This document shows positions 40,945 to 48,929 of a stretch of DNA of 64,000 bases, in pieces (the stretch's first letter is position 1; each line of letters opens with the position of its first letter). Origin of the DNA: Sphingopyxis sp. 113P3 (GTDB lineage Bacteria; Pseudomonadota; Alphaproteobacteria; Sphingomonadales; Sphingomonadaceae); NCBI RefSeq assembly GCF_001278035.1, contig NZ_CP009452.1, positions 4,063,501-4,127,500 on the forward strand. The letters are read 5' to 3'. Under the pieces are notes generated by a model. That model was not told where the DNA came from and made no database searches. It saw only the letters and a list, made by a program, of their open reading frames with translations. Made by a program: the position numbers and the translations under genes.

Positions 40945-41192
40945 CGCTCGTTCCTCCGCTCACCGAAAAACCGGCGACGCTTCGCTTCCCATACCGCTTC
41001 GCAATCGGGGTCGGCCGTCGTGATGGTCCGGCAGCGGCGAAGCCCATCGTCCGGCGCCGGGTGTGCGTCCGCCCCGGAGACCTGGGGGGCGGACGCACGA
41101 GGCGCGGGCGGCAGGGTCACGGCGACGAGCGCGAGCGTCATGGCGATTCCGCCCAGCACTGCCGCGCCGGCGATCCTGGCCGCCCGGCCCAT
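40941..41192 (-). CDS. TrbK-alt, putative entry-exclusion protein
   Basis: An 83-residue protein from ATG 41192, one base after the trbJ stop. One membrane helix (AARIAGAAVLGGIAMTLALVAV) is followed by a short periplasmic tail with the characteristic DPDCEAVWEAKRRRFFG ending. Proteins of this type, between trbJ and trbL, are annotated as alternative TrbK and are thought to block redundant entry of a like element. The role is assigned by position and tail motif. Confidence 0.8.
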   Translation of the reverse strand: MGRAARIAGAAVLGGIAMTLALVAVTLPPAPRASAPQVSGADAHPAPDDGLRRCRTITTADPDCEAVWEAKRRRFFGERRNER

Positions 41193-41193
41193 C

Positions 41194-41916
41194 TCAATTG
41201 CCTTTGCGGAAGCGGCGGAAGCGCTCGCGTCCTTCGGCTTCGGCAGCCGCCGCGCGGGCGGCATCGAGCATCTGCGCCCGCCCCTGCGCGGCGATCGCAG
41301 CGGCAAGATCGCCGAGTTGCTGCGACTGGAGCGCGAGCAGCTGATTGCCCGCCTGTGCCGCCTGGAGGGCGCCGGTCGCGGACTGGCTCGCGGTCACCAG
41401 CGTCGTAATCGAGCGGCGCGCATCGCCCATATTGCCGACGACGCCCGCCTGGACCTTCATCGCATCCTGGAAAGCACCGACGCTGTCGTTCCAGCGCGCT
41501 TCGGCATTGGCGACCATTTCCGCCTGCGTGCCCGTCAGCGCGCCGCCCTTGTAGCGCGCGTCGAACGCCTTCTGGATGTCGCCGACATCGAAAGCGACCC
41601 GCTGCGCTTCGCCGAGCAGGGCGCGGGTCCGGTCGACCTGACCTTGCAGCTCCTCGAGCGTCGAAACGGGCAGGCCCGACAGGTTGCGTGCCTCGTTCGC
41701 CAGCGACGTCGCCTGATTCTGCAGCTGCTTGATCTGATTGTTGATCTGTTCGAGCGTGCGCGCGGCGGTCAGGATGTTCTGGGCGTAGTTGCGGGGATCG
41801 TGGACGATCCCGCCCACCTGGGCCGCGGCCGGGGCGGACACGGCCGCAGCCGTGATGCCGAACCCGGTGACGAGCAGCGCGGCGGCACAATGGAAAATCG
41901 GCGTCTTCATGGTCAT
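41194..41916 (-). CDS. trbJ: TrbJ/VirB5-like protein
   Basis: A 240-residue exported protein: signal peptide (to APAAAQ, about residue 33), then an all-helical domain with YAQNILTAARTLEQINNQIK and a long coiled-coil tail rich in Ala/Gln. TrbJ is a minor pilus or surface component needed for transfer. The ATG directly follows the trbE TGA. Confidence 0.9.
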   Translation of the reverse strand: MTMKTPIFHCAAALLVTGFGITAAAVSAPAAAQVGGIVHDPRNYAQNILTAARTLEQINNQIKQLQNQATSLANEARNLSGLPVSTLEELQGQVDRTRALLGEAQRVAFDVGDIQKAFDARYKGGALTGTQAEMVANAEARWNDSVGAFQDAMKVQAGVVGNMGDARRSITTLVTASQSATGALQAAQAGNQLLALQSQQLGDLAAAIAAQGRAQMLDAARAAAAEAEGRERFRRFRKGN

Positions 41917-44352
41917 TCACTCCTTCAGGGTGGAAGATTCGAGATTGGCGAGGAGATCGGCCGCCCAGTCGAGGCGGCGCTCACGCAGCCAGGCGGCGGC
42001 AAAGCCATCACCGCCATGTTCGGCGACGAGTTCGCCGATGCGGATCTGGTCGGTCTTGGAAGACGCGGCGGTGAAGGCGAGCGCGACCTCGCCGAGGCCC
42101 AGTTCGAACAGCCGGTTCCCGCGCCGCGACTGGCAATAATAGTCGCGCTTCGGGGTCGCGCGGCTCAATATCTCGATCTGCCGGTCGTTGAGGCCGAAGC
42201 GCTCATAGACCCGCGCGATCTGCGGCTCGGCGGCGCGTTCATTGGGGAGGAAGATGCGCGTCGGACAGCTCTCGATGATCGCGGGCGCGATGCTCGAGCT
42301 CTCGATATCGGCGAGGCTCTGCGTCGCGAAGATGACGCTCGCATTCTTCTTGCGCAGCGTTTTCAGCCATTCGCGCAGCTGCGCGGCGAAGGCCGGGCTG
42401 TCGAGGATAAGCCAGCCCTCGTCGATGATGATCAGGGTCGGCGAGCCATCGAGCCGCTGCCCGATGCGGTGAAAGAGATAGGCGAGCACCGCGGGAGCGG
42501 AAGCGGCGCCGACGAGCCCCTCGGTCTCGAGCGCCTGCACACGCGCGTCGCCGAGGCGTTCGACCTCCGCATCGAGGAGCCGTCCCCAGGGTCCGCCGAC
42601 CAGATAGGGCGCCAGTGCCTGCTTCAATTCCTGCGACTGGAGGAGGACCGCAAGCCCGGTCAGCGTCCGCTCCACGACCGGCGCGGTGGCCAGCGACGTC
42701 AGCGCCGACCAGAGATGCTCCTTCGCGGCCGGATCGACCGCCACGCCTTCGCCCGCGAGGAGCGCAGCCAGCCATTCAGCGGCCCACGCGCGTTCGCCCG
42801 CCTCATCGATGCGCGCGAGCGGCTGCAGCGCGACGCCGCCGCCGTCATCCTGCAAGGCACCGCCCAGATCCTGCCAGTCGCCGCCCATGGCGAGCGTCGC
42901 GGCGCGGATCGAGCCGCCGAAATCGAAGGCGAAGATCTGGCCATGCTCATAGCGCCGGAACTGCAACGCCATCAGCGCGAGGAGCACCGACTTGCCGGCG
43001 CCTGTCGGGCCGACGACGAGGCCGTGGCCGACGTCGCCGACATGAAGAGTGAGGCGGAACGGAGTCGAGCCTTCGGTCTTGCCATAGAGCAAGGGGGCAT
43101 CACCGAAATGCTCGTCCCGTTCCGCCCCCGCCCACACCGCTGACAAGGGTATGAGGTGGGCGAGATTGAGCGTTGAAATGGGTGGCTGGCGGACATTGGC
43201 ATAAACATGCCCGGGCAGGCTCCCGAGCCAGGCGTCGACCCCGTTCATGCCCTCGACGGTACAGGTGAAATCGCGGCCCTGGATGACCTTCTCGGCGAGC
43301 CGCAGCTTTTCGGCCGCGATGGCGGGATCCTTGTCCCACACCGTCAGCGTCGCGGTCACATAGGCGATGCCCGCATGATCGGCGCCGAGTTCCTGCAAAG
43401 CCATGTCGGCGTCGGCCGCCTTGTTCGAGGCGTCCGAGTCCATGAGCACCGAGGCCTCGTTGGTCATCACTTCCTTGAGGATCGCGGCGACCGATTTGCG
43501 CTTGGCGAACCATTGCCGCCGGATTTTGGTCAGCAGCTTCGTCGCGTCGGTCTTGTCGAGCATGATCGCGCGCGTCGACCAGCGATAGGCGAAAGCGAGC
43601 CGGTTGAGCTCGTCGAGCAGGCCCGGCCAGGTCGCGGTCGGAAAGCCGGTGATCGTCAGCGTGCGGAGATGATGCTCGCCGAGCCGCGGCGCGAGCCCGC
43701 CGACGAGCGGCTGGTCGGTCAGCAGCGCGTCGAGGTAGACGGGTGTTTCGGGGACGCGGACGCGCTGCCGATTGGTCGAGACGCAGCTGTGGAGATAGGT
43801 GAGTGTCTCGCCGTCGCCCAGCCATTCGGCCTCGGGAACGAAGCCTTCGATCAGATGGAGGAGCCGCCCGCTGCGGTCGACAAAGCCTTTCAGCAGTTCT
43901 TTGGGATCGACTCCCGCCTCCGAGCGCCCCTCATAAAGCCAGGCTTCCGCACGCGCGACCTCTTCCGCGGGCGGCATCCAGAGCAGGGTCAGATAATAGA
44001 AGCTTTCGAAATGCGTGCCTTCCTCGCGGAACTGCTCGCGGCGCTCGACATCGACCAGCGCCGAGACGGCGTCGGGGAAATCGGAGACCGGATAGGATAT
44101 CGCGGGAACACGCTGCGCCTCAACGAAGACCGCCCACCCCGAGCCCAGCCGCCGCAGCGCATTGTTGAGCCGCGCGGTCACCGAGACGAGTTCGGCCGGG
44201 GTCGCGCTGTCGAGGTCGGGACCGCGAAAGCGCGCAGTGCGCTGGAAGGAGCCATCCTTGTTGAGGACGACGCCCTCGGCGACGAGTGCCACCCAGGGAA
44301 GATAGTCGGCGAGGGAAGCGGATTTGGTGCGATATTCGGCGAGGTTCATCAT
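41917..44352 (-). CDS. trbE: TrbE/VirB4-like transfer ATPase
   Basis: An 811-residue ATPase from ATG 44352, which overlaps the trbD stop. It has an N-terminal CagE/TrbE domain (TATWPGLLDELNRLAFAYRW), Walker A GPTGAGKS (448-455) and Walker B LIIIDEGW, followed by IFATQSLADIESSSIAPAII. It powers pilus assembly and DNA transport. The upstream frame extension into trbD is not used. Confidence 0.95.
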   Translation of the reverse strand: MMNLAEYRTKSASLADYLPWVALVAEGVVLNKDGSFQRTARFRGPDLDSATPAELVSVTARLNNALRRLGSGWAVFVEAQRVPAISYPVSDFPDAVSALVDVERREQFREEGTHFESFYYLTLLWMPPAEEVARAEAWLYEGRSEAGVDPKELLKGFVDRSGRLLHLIEGFVPEAEWLGDGETLTYLHSCVSTNRQRVRVPETPVYLDALLTDQPLVGGLAPRLGEHHLRTLTITGFPTATWPGLLDELNRLAFAYRWSTRAIMLDKTDATKLLTKIRRQWFAKRKSVAAILKEVMTNEASVLMDSDASNKAADADMALQELGADHAGIAYVTATLTVWDKDPAIAAEKLRLAEKVIQGRDFTCTVEGMNGVDAWLGSLPGHVYANVRQPPISTLNLAHLIPLSAVWAGAERDEHFGDAPLLYGKTEGSTPFRLTLHVGDVGHGLVVGPTGAGKSVLLALMALQFRRYEHGQIFAFDFGGSIRAATLAMGGDWQDLGGALQDDGGGVALQPLARIDEAGERAWAAEWLAALLAGEGVAVDPAAKEHLWSALTSLATAPVVERTLTGLAVLLQSQELKQALAPYLVGGPWGRLLDAEVERLGDARVQALETEGLVGAASAPAVLAYLFHRIGQRLDGSPTLIIIDEGWLILDSPAFAAQLREWLKTLRKKNASVIFATQSLADIESSSIAPAIIESCPTRIFLPNERAAEPQIARVYERFGLNDRQIEILSRATPKRDYYCQSRRGNRLFELGLGEVALAFTAASSKTDQIRIGELVAEHGGDGFAAAWLRERRLDWAADLLANLESSTLKE

Positions 44353-44618
44353 GGGCGCATCCAGACAGGAAATTTGAGGTGGCGGCGGGCGACGTCGACG
44401 AACTGCGGGTCGTGCCGCGCCGCCCAAACCGAAAGGGCATGGCCGATCGCCCAGAGGGCAAGGCCGGCGATCCAGAGCCGAAGGCCAAGCCCGATCGCGC
44501 CGGCGAGGGTGCCGTTGACGATCGCAAGGCTGCGCGGCGCGCCGCCGAGCAGGATCGGCTCGGCGAGCGCGCGGTGGACCGGCGCGAAGAAACCCGGAAT
44601 GTCGGCCTCCTGTGCCAT
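44349..44618 (-). CDS. trbD: TrbD/VirB3-like membrane protein
   Basis: An 89-residue protein (MAQEADIPGFFAPVHRALAE) with two membrane helices and the VirB3 opening 'PxxxPVHRxL..P.L..G', ending RRHLKFPVWMRP. The start overlaps the trbC stop by one base (TGATG) and the stop overlaps trbE by four. It is a small inner-membrane partner of TrbE. Confidence 0.9.
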   Translation of the reverse strand: MAQEADIPGFFAPVHRALAEPILLGGAPRSLAIVNGTLAGAIGLGLRLWIAGLALWAIGHALSVWAARHDPQFVDVARRHLKFPVWMRP

Positions 44619-44950
44619 CAGACGAGCGCCCCGCCGCCGAAGGAGAAGAAGGAGAGGAAAAAGCTCGACGCCGCGAAGGCGATCGACAGGCCGAAGACGA
44701 TCTGGACCAGCCGGCGGAATCCGCCCGAGGTATCGCCGAAGGCAAGGCTCAGGCCGGTGACGATGATGATGATCACCGCGACGATCTTGGCGACCGGACC
44801 CTCGATGCTCTCGAGGATCGACTGGAGCGGCGCTTCCCAGGGCATTGACGAGCCGCCCGCATGGGCCGGAACAGCGGCGATCATCGCGACGACGATCGCG
44901 GTCGAAGTGAGCATGGCGCGTCGGGCGCCATGCCGGGCGGCACGGATCAT
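44618..44950 (-). CDS. trbC: TrbC/VirB2-like pilin
   Basis: A 110-residue prepilin. A long signal region (MIRAARHGARRAMLTSTAIV to VPAHA) precedes a mature part with two membrane helices (IVAVIIIIVTGLSLAFG and VQIVFGLSIAFAASSFFLSF) separated by a short polar loop with GDTSGGFRR. It is the transfer pilus subunit. The ATG overlaps the trbB stop (ATGA). Confidence 0.92.
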   Translation of the reverse strand: MIRAARHGARRAMLTSTAIVVAMIAAVPAHAGGSSMPWEAPLQSILESIEGPVAKIVAVIIIIVTGLSLAFGDTSGGFRRLVQIVFGLSIAFAASSFFLSFFSFGGGALV

Positions 44951-45927
44951 GAGCTTTCTCCTTCTTGTTGGTGCGGGACAAGGCGATATGCGCCGGTGGC
45001 GGGATCGAGCCCTTCGACCCGCGCCAGTTCGGACAGGCGCCGGCCGGTCCCGTCGCGGACGAGGACGGCAACAAGGTCGATGGTTTCGGCAAGCAGCGCG
45101 CGCGGCGCGGTGACGACCGCCTCCTGGATGAGTTGCTCCATGCGGCGGAGCGCCCCGAGCGCGCTTCCGGCGTGGATCGTACCGATCCCGCCCGGATGCC
45201 CCGTCCCCCAGGCCTTCAGCAGATCGAGCGCTTCGGGGCCGCGCACCTCGCCGATCGGAATGCGATCGGGCCGGAGGCGGAGTGACGAGCGCACGAGGTC
45301 GGTGAGCGATGCAATCCCGTCCTTGGTGCGCATGGCGACGACATTGCGCGCGGCGCACTGCAACTCGCGAATATCCTCGATGAGGATGATCCGGTCATCG
45401 GTGCCGGCGATCTCGGCGAGCAGCGCGTTGGCGAGCGTCGTCTTGCCGGTTCCGGTGCCGCCGGCGACGAGAATGTTCATCCGCCCGGCGACCGCATGCC
45501 GCAGCGCGGCGGCGGCAGCTGGCGCCATGATGCGCGCGCCCACATAGTCGTCGAGCGTGAAAACGGCTGCCGCCGGCTTGCGGATCGCGAAGGCCGGAGC
45601 GATCACGACGGGCGGCAGCAATCCTTCGAACCGTTCGCCGCCGCCAGGCAGTTCGGCCGATACGCGGGGACTCCTGCCATGAACTTCGGCGCCGACATGA
45701 TGCGCGACGAGACGGATGATGCGTTCGCCATCCGCCGCGCTCAGACATGTACCGCTGTCCGCGATGCCCTCGCCGAGCCGGTCGACCCAGAGGCGGCCGT
45801 CCGGATTGAGCATGATCTCGACGACTTGCGGGTCGGCAAGCCAACCGGCGATCGCCGCTCCGAATGCGGTCTGCAACATGCGCGCGCTGCGATTTCGCGC
45901 TTCGAGCCGGATCGGTTCTGCTGCCAT
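44947..45927 (-). CDS. trbB: TrbB/VirB11-like secretion ATPase
   Basis: A 326-residue ATPase from ATG 45927 (a TTG-initiated extension to 46005 is possible but not supported by homology-like sequence). It has the N-terminal WLADPQVVEIMLNPDGRLWV block, Walker A GGTGTGKT (156-163), the Asp box ILIEDIRELQC, Walker B-type IPIGEVRGPEAL, and the His box GTGHPGGIGTIHAGSA. It is a hexameric traffic ATPase of the transfer system and the first gene of the trb operon. Confidence 0.94.
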   Translation of the reverse strand: MAAEPIRLEARNRSARMLQTAFGAAIAGWLADPQVVEIMLNPDGRLWVDRLGEGIADSGTCLSAADGERIIRLVAHHVGAEVHGRSPRVSAELPGGGERFEGLLPPVVIAPAFAIRKPAAAVFTLDDYVGARIMAPAAAAALRHAVAGRMNILVAGGTGTGKTTLANALLAEIAGTDDRIILIEDIRELQCAARNVVAMRTKDGIASLTDLVRSSLRLRPDRIPIGEVRGPEALDLLKAWGTGHPGGIGTIHAGSALGALRRMEQLIQEAVVTAPRALLAETIDLVAVLVRDGTGRRLSELARVEGLDPATGAYRLVPHQQEGESS

Positions 45928-46147
45928 GGGAGGACCCCGTTTCGCGGCGCCGGACCGGAGTGTCCGTGCGACGGGGCCGAGTAAGAGACGCAGGGATTGC
46001 CCCAATTCAACAAGCTTTTGAGCGCGTCGCAGCGTGGCGTTGAAAGACAGGCTATGGCGTAGGCGCCGTCATCGCGAACGAGCGGCCGCGCCCCCGCGAA
46101 TCACCCCCGGGGCTTGTGCCGGAGGCAATTTTGACAAGAGTGTGAAC
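45928..46147. promoter_or_regulatory. Divergent intergenic region between trbB and the HTH gene
   Basis: This 220-base region must hold the trb promoter on the minus strand and the promoter of the HTH-membrane gene on the plus strand. TTGACA (46131-46136) lies only about 12 bases before the ATG 46148, too close for its own promoter. No strong dyad was found. The position suggests the HTH protein controls trb, which is inference. Confidence 0.3.
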
Positions 46148-46666
46148 ATGAGTGATTCGAGGTCGCACACATTTGAGGACGCCGAACGCTGGGCGCGCCT
46201 CACCGACAAGCAGCGGGCCTGTCTCGATCTCCTGATCGAGCGACAGACCTCGAAGCAGATCGCGCGGCAGCTCGGAATCGCCAAGCCCACGGTCGATCTC
46301 CGGCTGACCAAGGCGCGCGACATATTGGGGACGGCGAACCGCGACGAGACCGCGATCGTCTATGCCCGTCTCAAACAGACCTATGACCGGATCACATGCG
46401 ATCCGATCGACCTTCCGCCGCCACCCACGCTCGTGCCATCCCACTTCCCGGACGGAGGCCCGGCCGACGCGATGGCGCTGAACGACAGTGTCCTGGCGGC
46501 GGACGGGCCGATGGAGGCCAGCCCGCCGTTCAGGGATTTCTGGAGGCATGACCATGCCCGGACAAGGCGAGCGCTGATCATGGCGGCCATGCTGGTCGCA
46601 CTGGTCCTGCTCATCTTATCGGGGCTCGCCATCGCCCAGGCGCTGACGACGCTGATCTCCGGCTGA
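46148..46666 (+). CDS. Membrane-anchored LuxR-type HTH protein
   Basis: A 172-residue protein from ATG 46148. It has a LuxR/sigma-4-like HTH near residues 16-60 (LTDKQRACLDLLIERQTSKQ, LGIAKPTVDLRLTKARDIL), a Pro-rich linker, and a single C-terminal membrane helix (MAAMLVALVLLILSGLAIAQ). The HTH opens with the 'LTDKQ..CL.L' pattern of the GerE family. It is an unusual membrane-tethered regulator set between the trb and traG blocks, probably controlling transfer genes (inference). Confidence 0.75.
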   Translation: MSDSRSHTFEDAERWARLTDKQRACLDLLIERQTSKQIARQLGIAKPTVDLRLTKARDILGTANRDETAIVYARLKQTYDRITCDPIDLPPPPTLVPSHFPDGGPADAMALNDSVLAADGPMEASPPFRDFWRHDHARTRRALIMAAMLVALVLLILSGLAIAQALTTLISG

Positions 46667-46727
46667 TCCCTTTCACTTGTGCCCAAGCAATCGCCGGATC
46701 GCCCCGCTTTCCGGAAAAGGAGAAGTC

Positions 46728-47060
46728 ATGTCCAAGGAAATCAGTTTTGCAGCAGCTCGTCTCGAGCGCGACGTCGCGGCTGCGGAAGGCAGGGTCGACG
46801 ATGCCCTCATCGCGGTATCCTCGCTGACGACAAGTGTCGTGACCGCACGCCGCGATATCATCGGCGTGCCGGCCACCAGCGGCCATGCGACGATCCGGCG
46901 GCTCGCTAAGGCGCAGATGGCGCTGGTCGATGTGAGCGGCGACATTCTTCGCGTCCATGGCGATCTCGTGCAAATCGGACGCGAGACGGCGGGCTATGAC
47001 CTCCATGAATGCCCGGCGATCGCCGGTGCGGTTTCCGAGCATCTTCCGGCGGCCGCCTGA
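46728..47060 (+). CDS. Small conserved-looking helical protein, function unknown
   Basis: A 110-residue protein from ATG 46728, behind AAAGGAGAAG. It is predicted to be all-helical and soluble (AAARLERDVAAAEGRVDDAL, TIRRLAKAQMALVDVSGDIL). I recognise no family. It lies in the plus-strand insert between two blocks of transfer genes and is probably part of the element's accessory core. Confidence 0.6.
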   Translation: MSKEISFAAARLERDVAAAEGRVDDALIAVSSLTTSVVTARRDIIGVPATSGHATIRRLAKAQMALVDVSGDILRVHGDLVQIGRETAGYDLHECPAIAGAVSEHLPAAA

Positions 47061-47101
47061 CTCCGATTGACCGGGAGCAGCCAGCATGAAAGGTTCGGGC
47101 G

Positions 47102-47575
47102 ATGCGCATGGCATTTTTCCTCGCTTTCTTGCTGGTTGCTCTTGGCTATGCCGCCTGGCGCGGGGGCGGACCCGAACGCGCGATGGCCGCGATCGCGCTG
47201 ACCATGGTGGGAGCGGACAAGATGCTCCACGCTTTCGTACCGGTCGAATTCGCATCGCTGGACACGGGGCATCTTGCGATCGACCTGTTCGGCGCGACCG
47301 CGACCACCCTGCTCGCGCTTTTTGCGCATCGCTTCTGGCCCATGTGCGTCGCGGTGCTCCATATACTCCCGCTCCTCGCGCACACGAGCCGGTTCCTCGA
47401 TGTGGAGATTCATCCCGCAGCCTATCTGACGATGCAGGTCGCGAGTTCCTGGCTGGTTCCGCCGATCCTCATCCTCGCAACCTGGCGGCACCAGCGACGT
47501 CTGGCGCGCGGCGACAGCGAGCCGTCCTGGTACATCTCGTCGCGTCGGTCGATCCCGAGAACAGCCAATCGATAG
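47102..47575 (+). CDS. Small polytopic membrane protein, function unknown
   Basis: A 157-residue protein with four or so hydrophobic segments (MRMAFFLAFLLVALGYAAW, IDLFGATATTLLALFAHRFW, YLTMQVASSWLVPPILILAT). AAAGG lies 8 bases before the ATG. Its 3' end overlaps the RadC-like frame, which has no convincing start of its own. The hydrophobic pattern supports this frame as coding up to about 47520; the last 18 residues (YISSRRSIPRTANR) look like read-through into the next gene. Confidence 0.55.
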   Translation: MRMAFFLAFLLVALGYAAWRGGGPERAMAAIALTMVGADKMLHAFVPVEFASLDTGHLAIDLFGATATTLLALFAHRFWPMCVAVLHILPLLAHTSRFLDVEIHPAAYLTMQVASSWLVPPILILATWRHQRRLARGDSEPSWYISSRRSIPRTANR

Positions 47576-48513
47576 CCGAAACGCTACTTGCCGAGTTTCA
47601 TAGTCTCGATCGCATCTGGTCGCGGTCACCCGAGGCGCTCGCGCGGGTACTCGGCGAAAAGAGTCCGGTCATAGGCCTTTTGCTTGCCGCGCGCGAGGCC
47701 GGCCTCGAAGCCATGCGCGCCGAATTGCTCGGTCGCGTGATTGAACCCTCCAGCCCGAAATTGATCGAATATCTCAAGGCCTCGATGGGGGCGCTGCCCG
47801 AGGAAATTCTTCGCGTGCTGTTTCTGGACGCGTCGCGCCGGCTCGTCGCCGACGAGCAAATGCAGCATGGCTCGGTTCGGCAGCTGGCATTCTATCCGCG
47901 CACCATTTTCCGGCGCGCGTTCGAACTGGACGCGGCGGCTATCCTGCTGGTTCACAATCATCCAAGCGGTGATCCGACTCCGAGCGACAGCGATATTCGC
48001 GTGACCGAACAGCTGCGCGACATCGGCCGGGCGCTCGACATCGAACTCATCGACCATATTATCGTCACCCGGCGCGAGCACCGGAAGCTGCCTGCCGGCA
48101 AAGCCCGTCCGAAGGGGAGCCCGGGACCGCCATTGACCCTCGGGGACAGCCATCGCGACGAGACGAAGAAAGAGGTTGCCAGCCTCGCACTCGCCAATGC
48201 GCGGCGGACCTTGCGCCGGCGGTTGCTGCGCAAGCAGCTTCTGGGCAATGACGAGTTGTTCGGCGAGCCGGCGTGGGACATGCTCATCGACCTCTTCATT
48301 CATGAAGGCGAGGCGAAACCGGTGTCGACGAGTAGCCTCGGCATCGCTTCGGGGCTTGGGATGAGCAGCGCGCTGAGATTGGTCCAGCGGCTCTGCGAGG
48401 CCGAGCTTCTGGTCCGCACGTCCGATCCCGCCGACGGACGGCGAAATTTCATCCGTCTGGCGCCCGAAGTCGCGCACCGGCTCACCGCCTATTTCGCGGC
48501 CGGCGAGGAATGA
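47521..48513 (+). CDS. RadC/JAB-domain protein fused to a MarR-like winged helix; 5' end unresolved
   Basis: Recognisable sequence begins near 47521 (HLVASVDPENSQSIAETLLA) and runs to 48513, about 330 residues. It has an N-terminal helical UPF0758-like part, a JAMM metalloprotease-like motif HNHPSGDPTPSDSD (with an upstream ARTIFRRAFE-type block), a basic linker, and a C-terminal MarR-like winged helix (LGIASGLGMSSALRLVQRLC, SDPADGRRNFIRLAPE). The open frame extends back to ATG 47086 with a GGGAG site, but that portion is out of frame over the membrane-protein gene. JAB/RadC proteins are common on conjugative elements; fusion to a winged helix suggests a regulator. Overlaps the RHH gene by 25 bases, convergently. 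Confidence 0.7.
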   Translation, partial: AVLVHLVASVDPENSQSIAETLLAEFHSLDRIWSRSPEALARVLGEKSPVIGLLLAAREAGLEAMRAELLGRVIEPSSPKLIEYLKASMGALPEEILRVLFLDASRRLVADEQMQHGSVRQLAFYPRTIFRRAFELDAAAILLVHNHPSGDPTPSDSDIRVTEQLRDIGRALDIELIDHIIVTRREHRKLPAGKARPKGSPGPPLTLGDSHRDETKKEVASLALANARRTLRRRLLRKQLLGNDELFGEPAWDMLIDLFIHEGEAKPVSTSSLGIASGLGMSSALRLVQRLCEAELLVRTSDPADGRRNFIRLAPEVAHRLTAYFAAGEE

Positions 48514-48929
48514 GTGCCGGACGGCCTGCCCGGCGACACTTCCTCCTGAAATTTCGGCCCGAGTTCCATCCGGCGCGCAAGCGTGTCGACGAAAGCCTCC
48601 CACCGCTTCTTGCCGGTGGCCTGGGCCGCCTGCAGCGCCGCATCGGGGAGCGGCGGATTGTTCGTCAGCCAGGATCTGATGAACAGCGCGGCGGTCTCGT
48701 TCGACAGCTCGATATGCCATTCGAGCCGCTCGATCTGCCGCGACAGGCGGTCGAGGCGCCGGGCGAGCACCGCCTCGAGCCGCTCCTCCTGATCGGGTGT
48801 GAGCAAGGATGCGAGCGCGGCTTCGACGATATCGGTTCGCGTCATGCGCCGGCTGCGCGCCCGTTCGTCGAGCTCGCGGCAAAGCGCGGCATCGAGGCGG
48901 AAGGTCCGTTTGACCGCGGGCCTTTTCAC
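48489..48929 (-). CDS. Ribbon-helix-helix (CopG-like) regulator preceding traG end
   Basis: A 146-residue protein starting at GTG 48929, whose GTGA overlaps the traG stop. N-terminal RHH fold: KRTFRLDAALCRELDERARS and RRMTRTDIVEAALASLL. The C-terminal half is helical (RLDRLSRQIERLEWHIELSN). Such CopG-family genes commonly follow traG in this element class and probably act in relaxosome control. It is in the same operon direction as traG. Confidence 0.82.
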   Translation of the reverse strand: MKRPAVKRTFRLDAALCRELDERARSRRMTRTDIVEAALASLLTPDQEERLEAVLARRLDRLSRQIERLEWHIELSNETAALFIRSWLTNNPPLPDAALQAAQATGKKRWEAFVDTLARRMELGPKFQEEVSPGRPSGTHSSPAAK

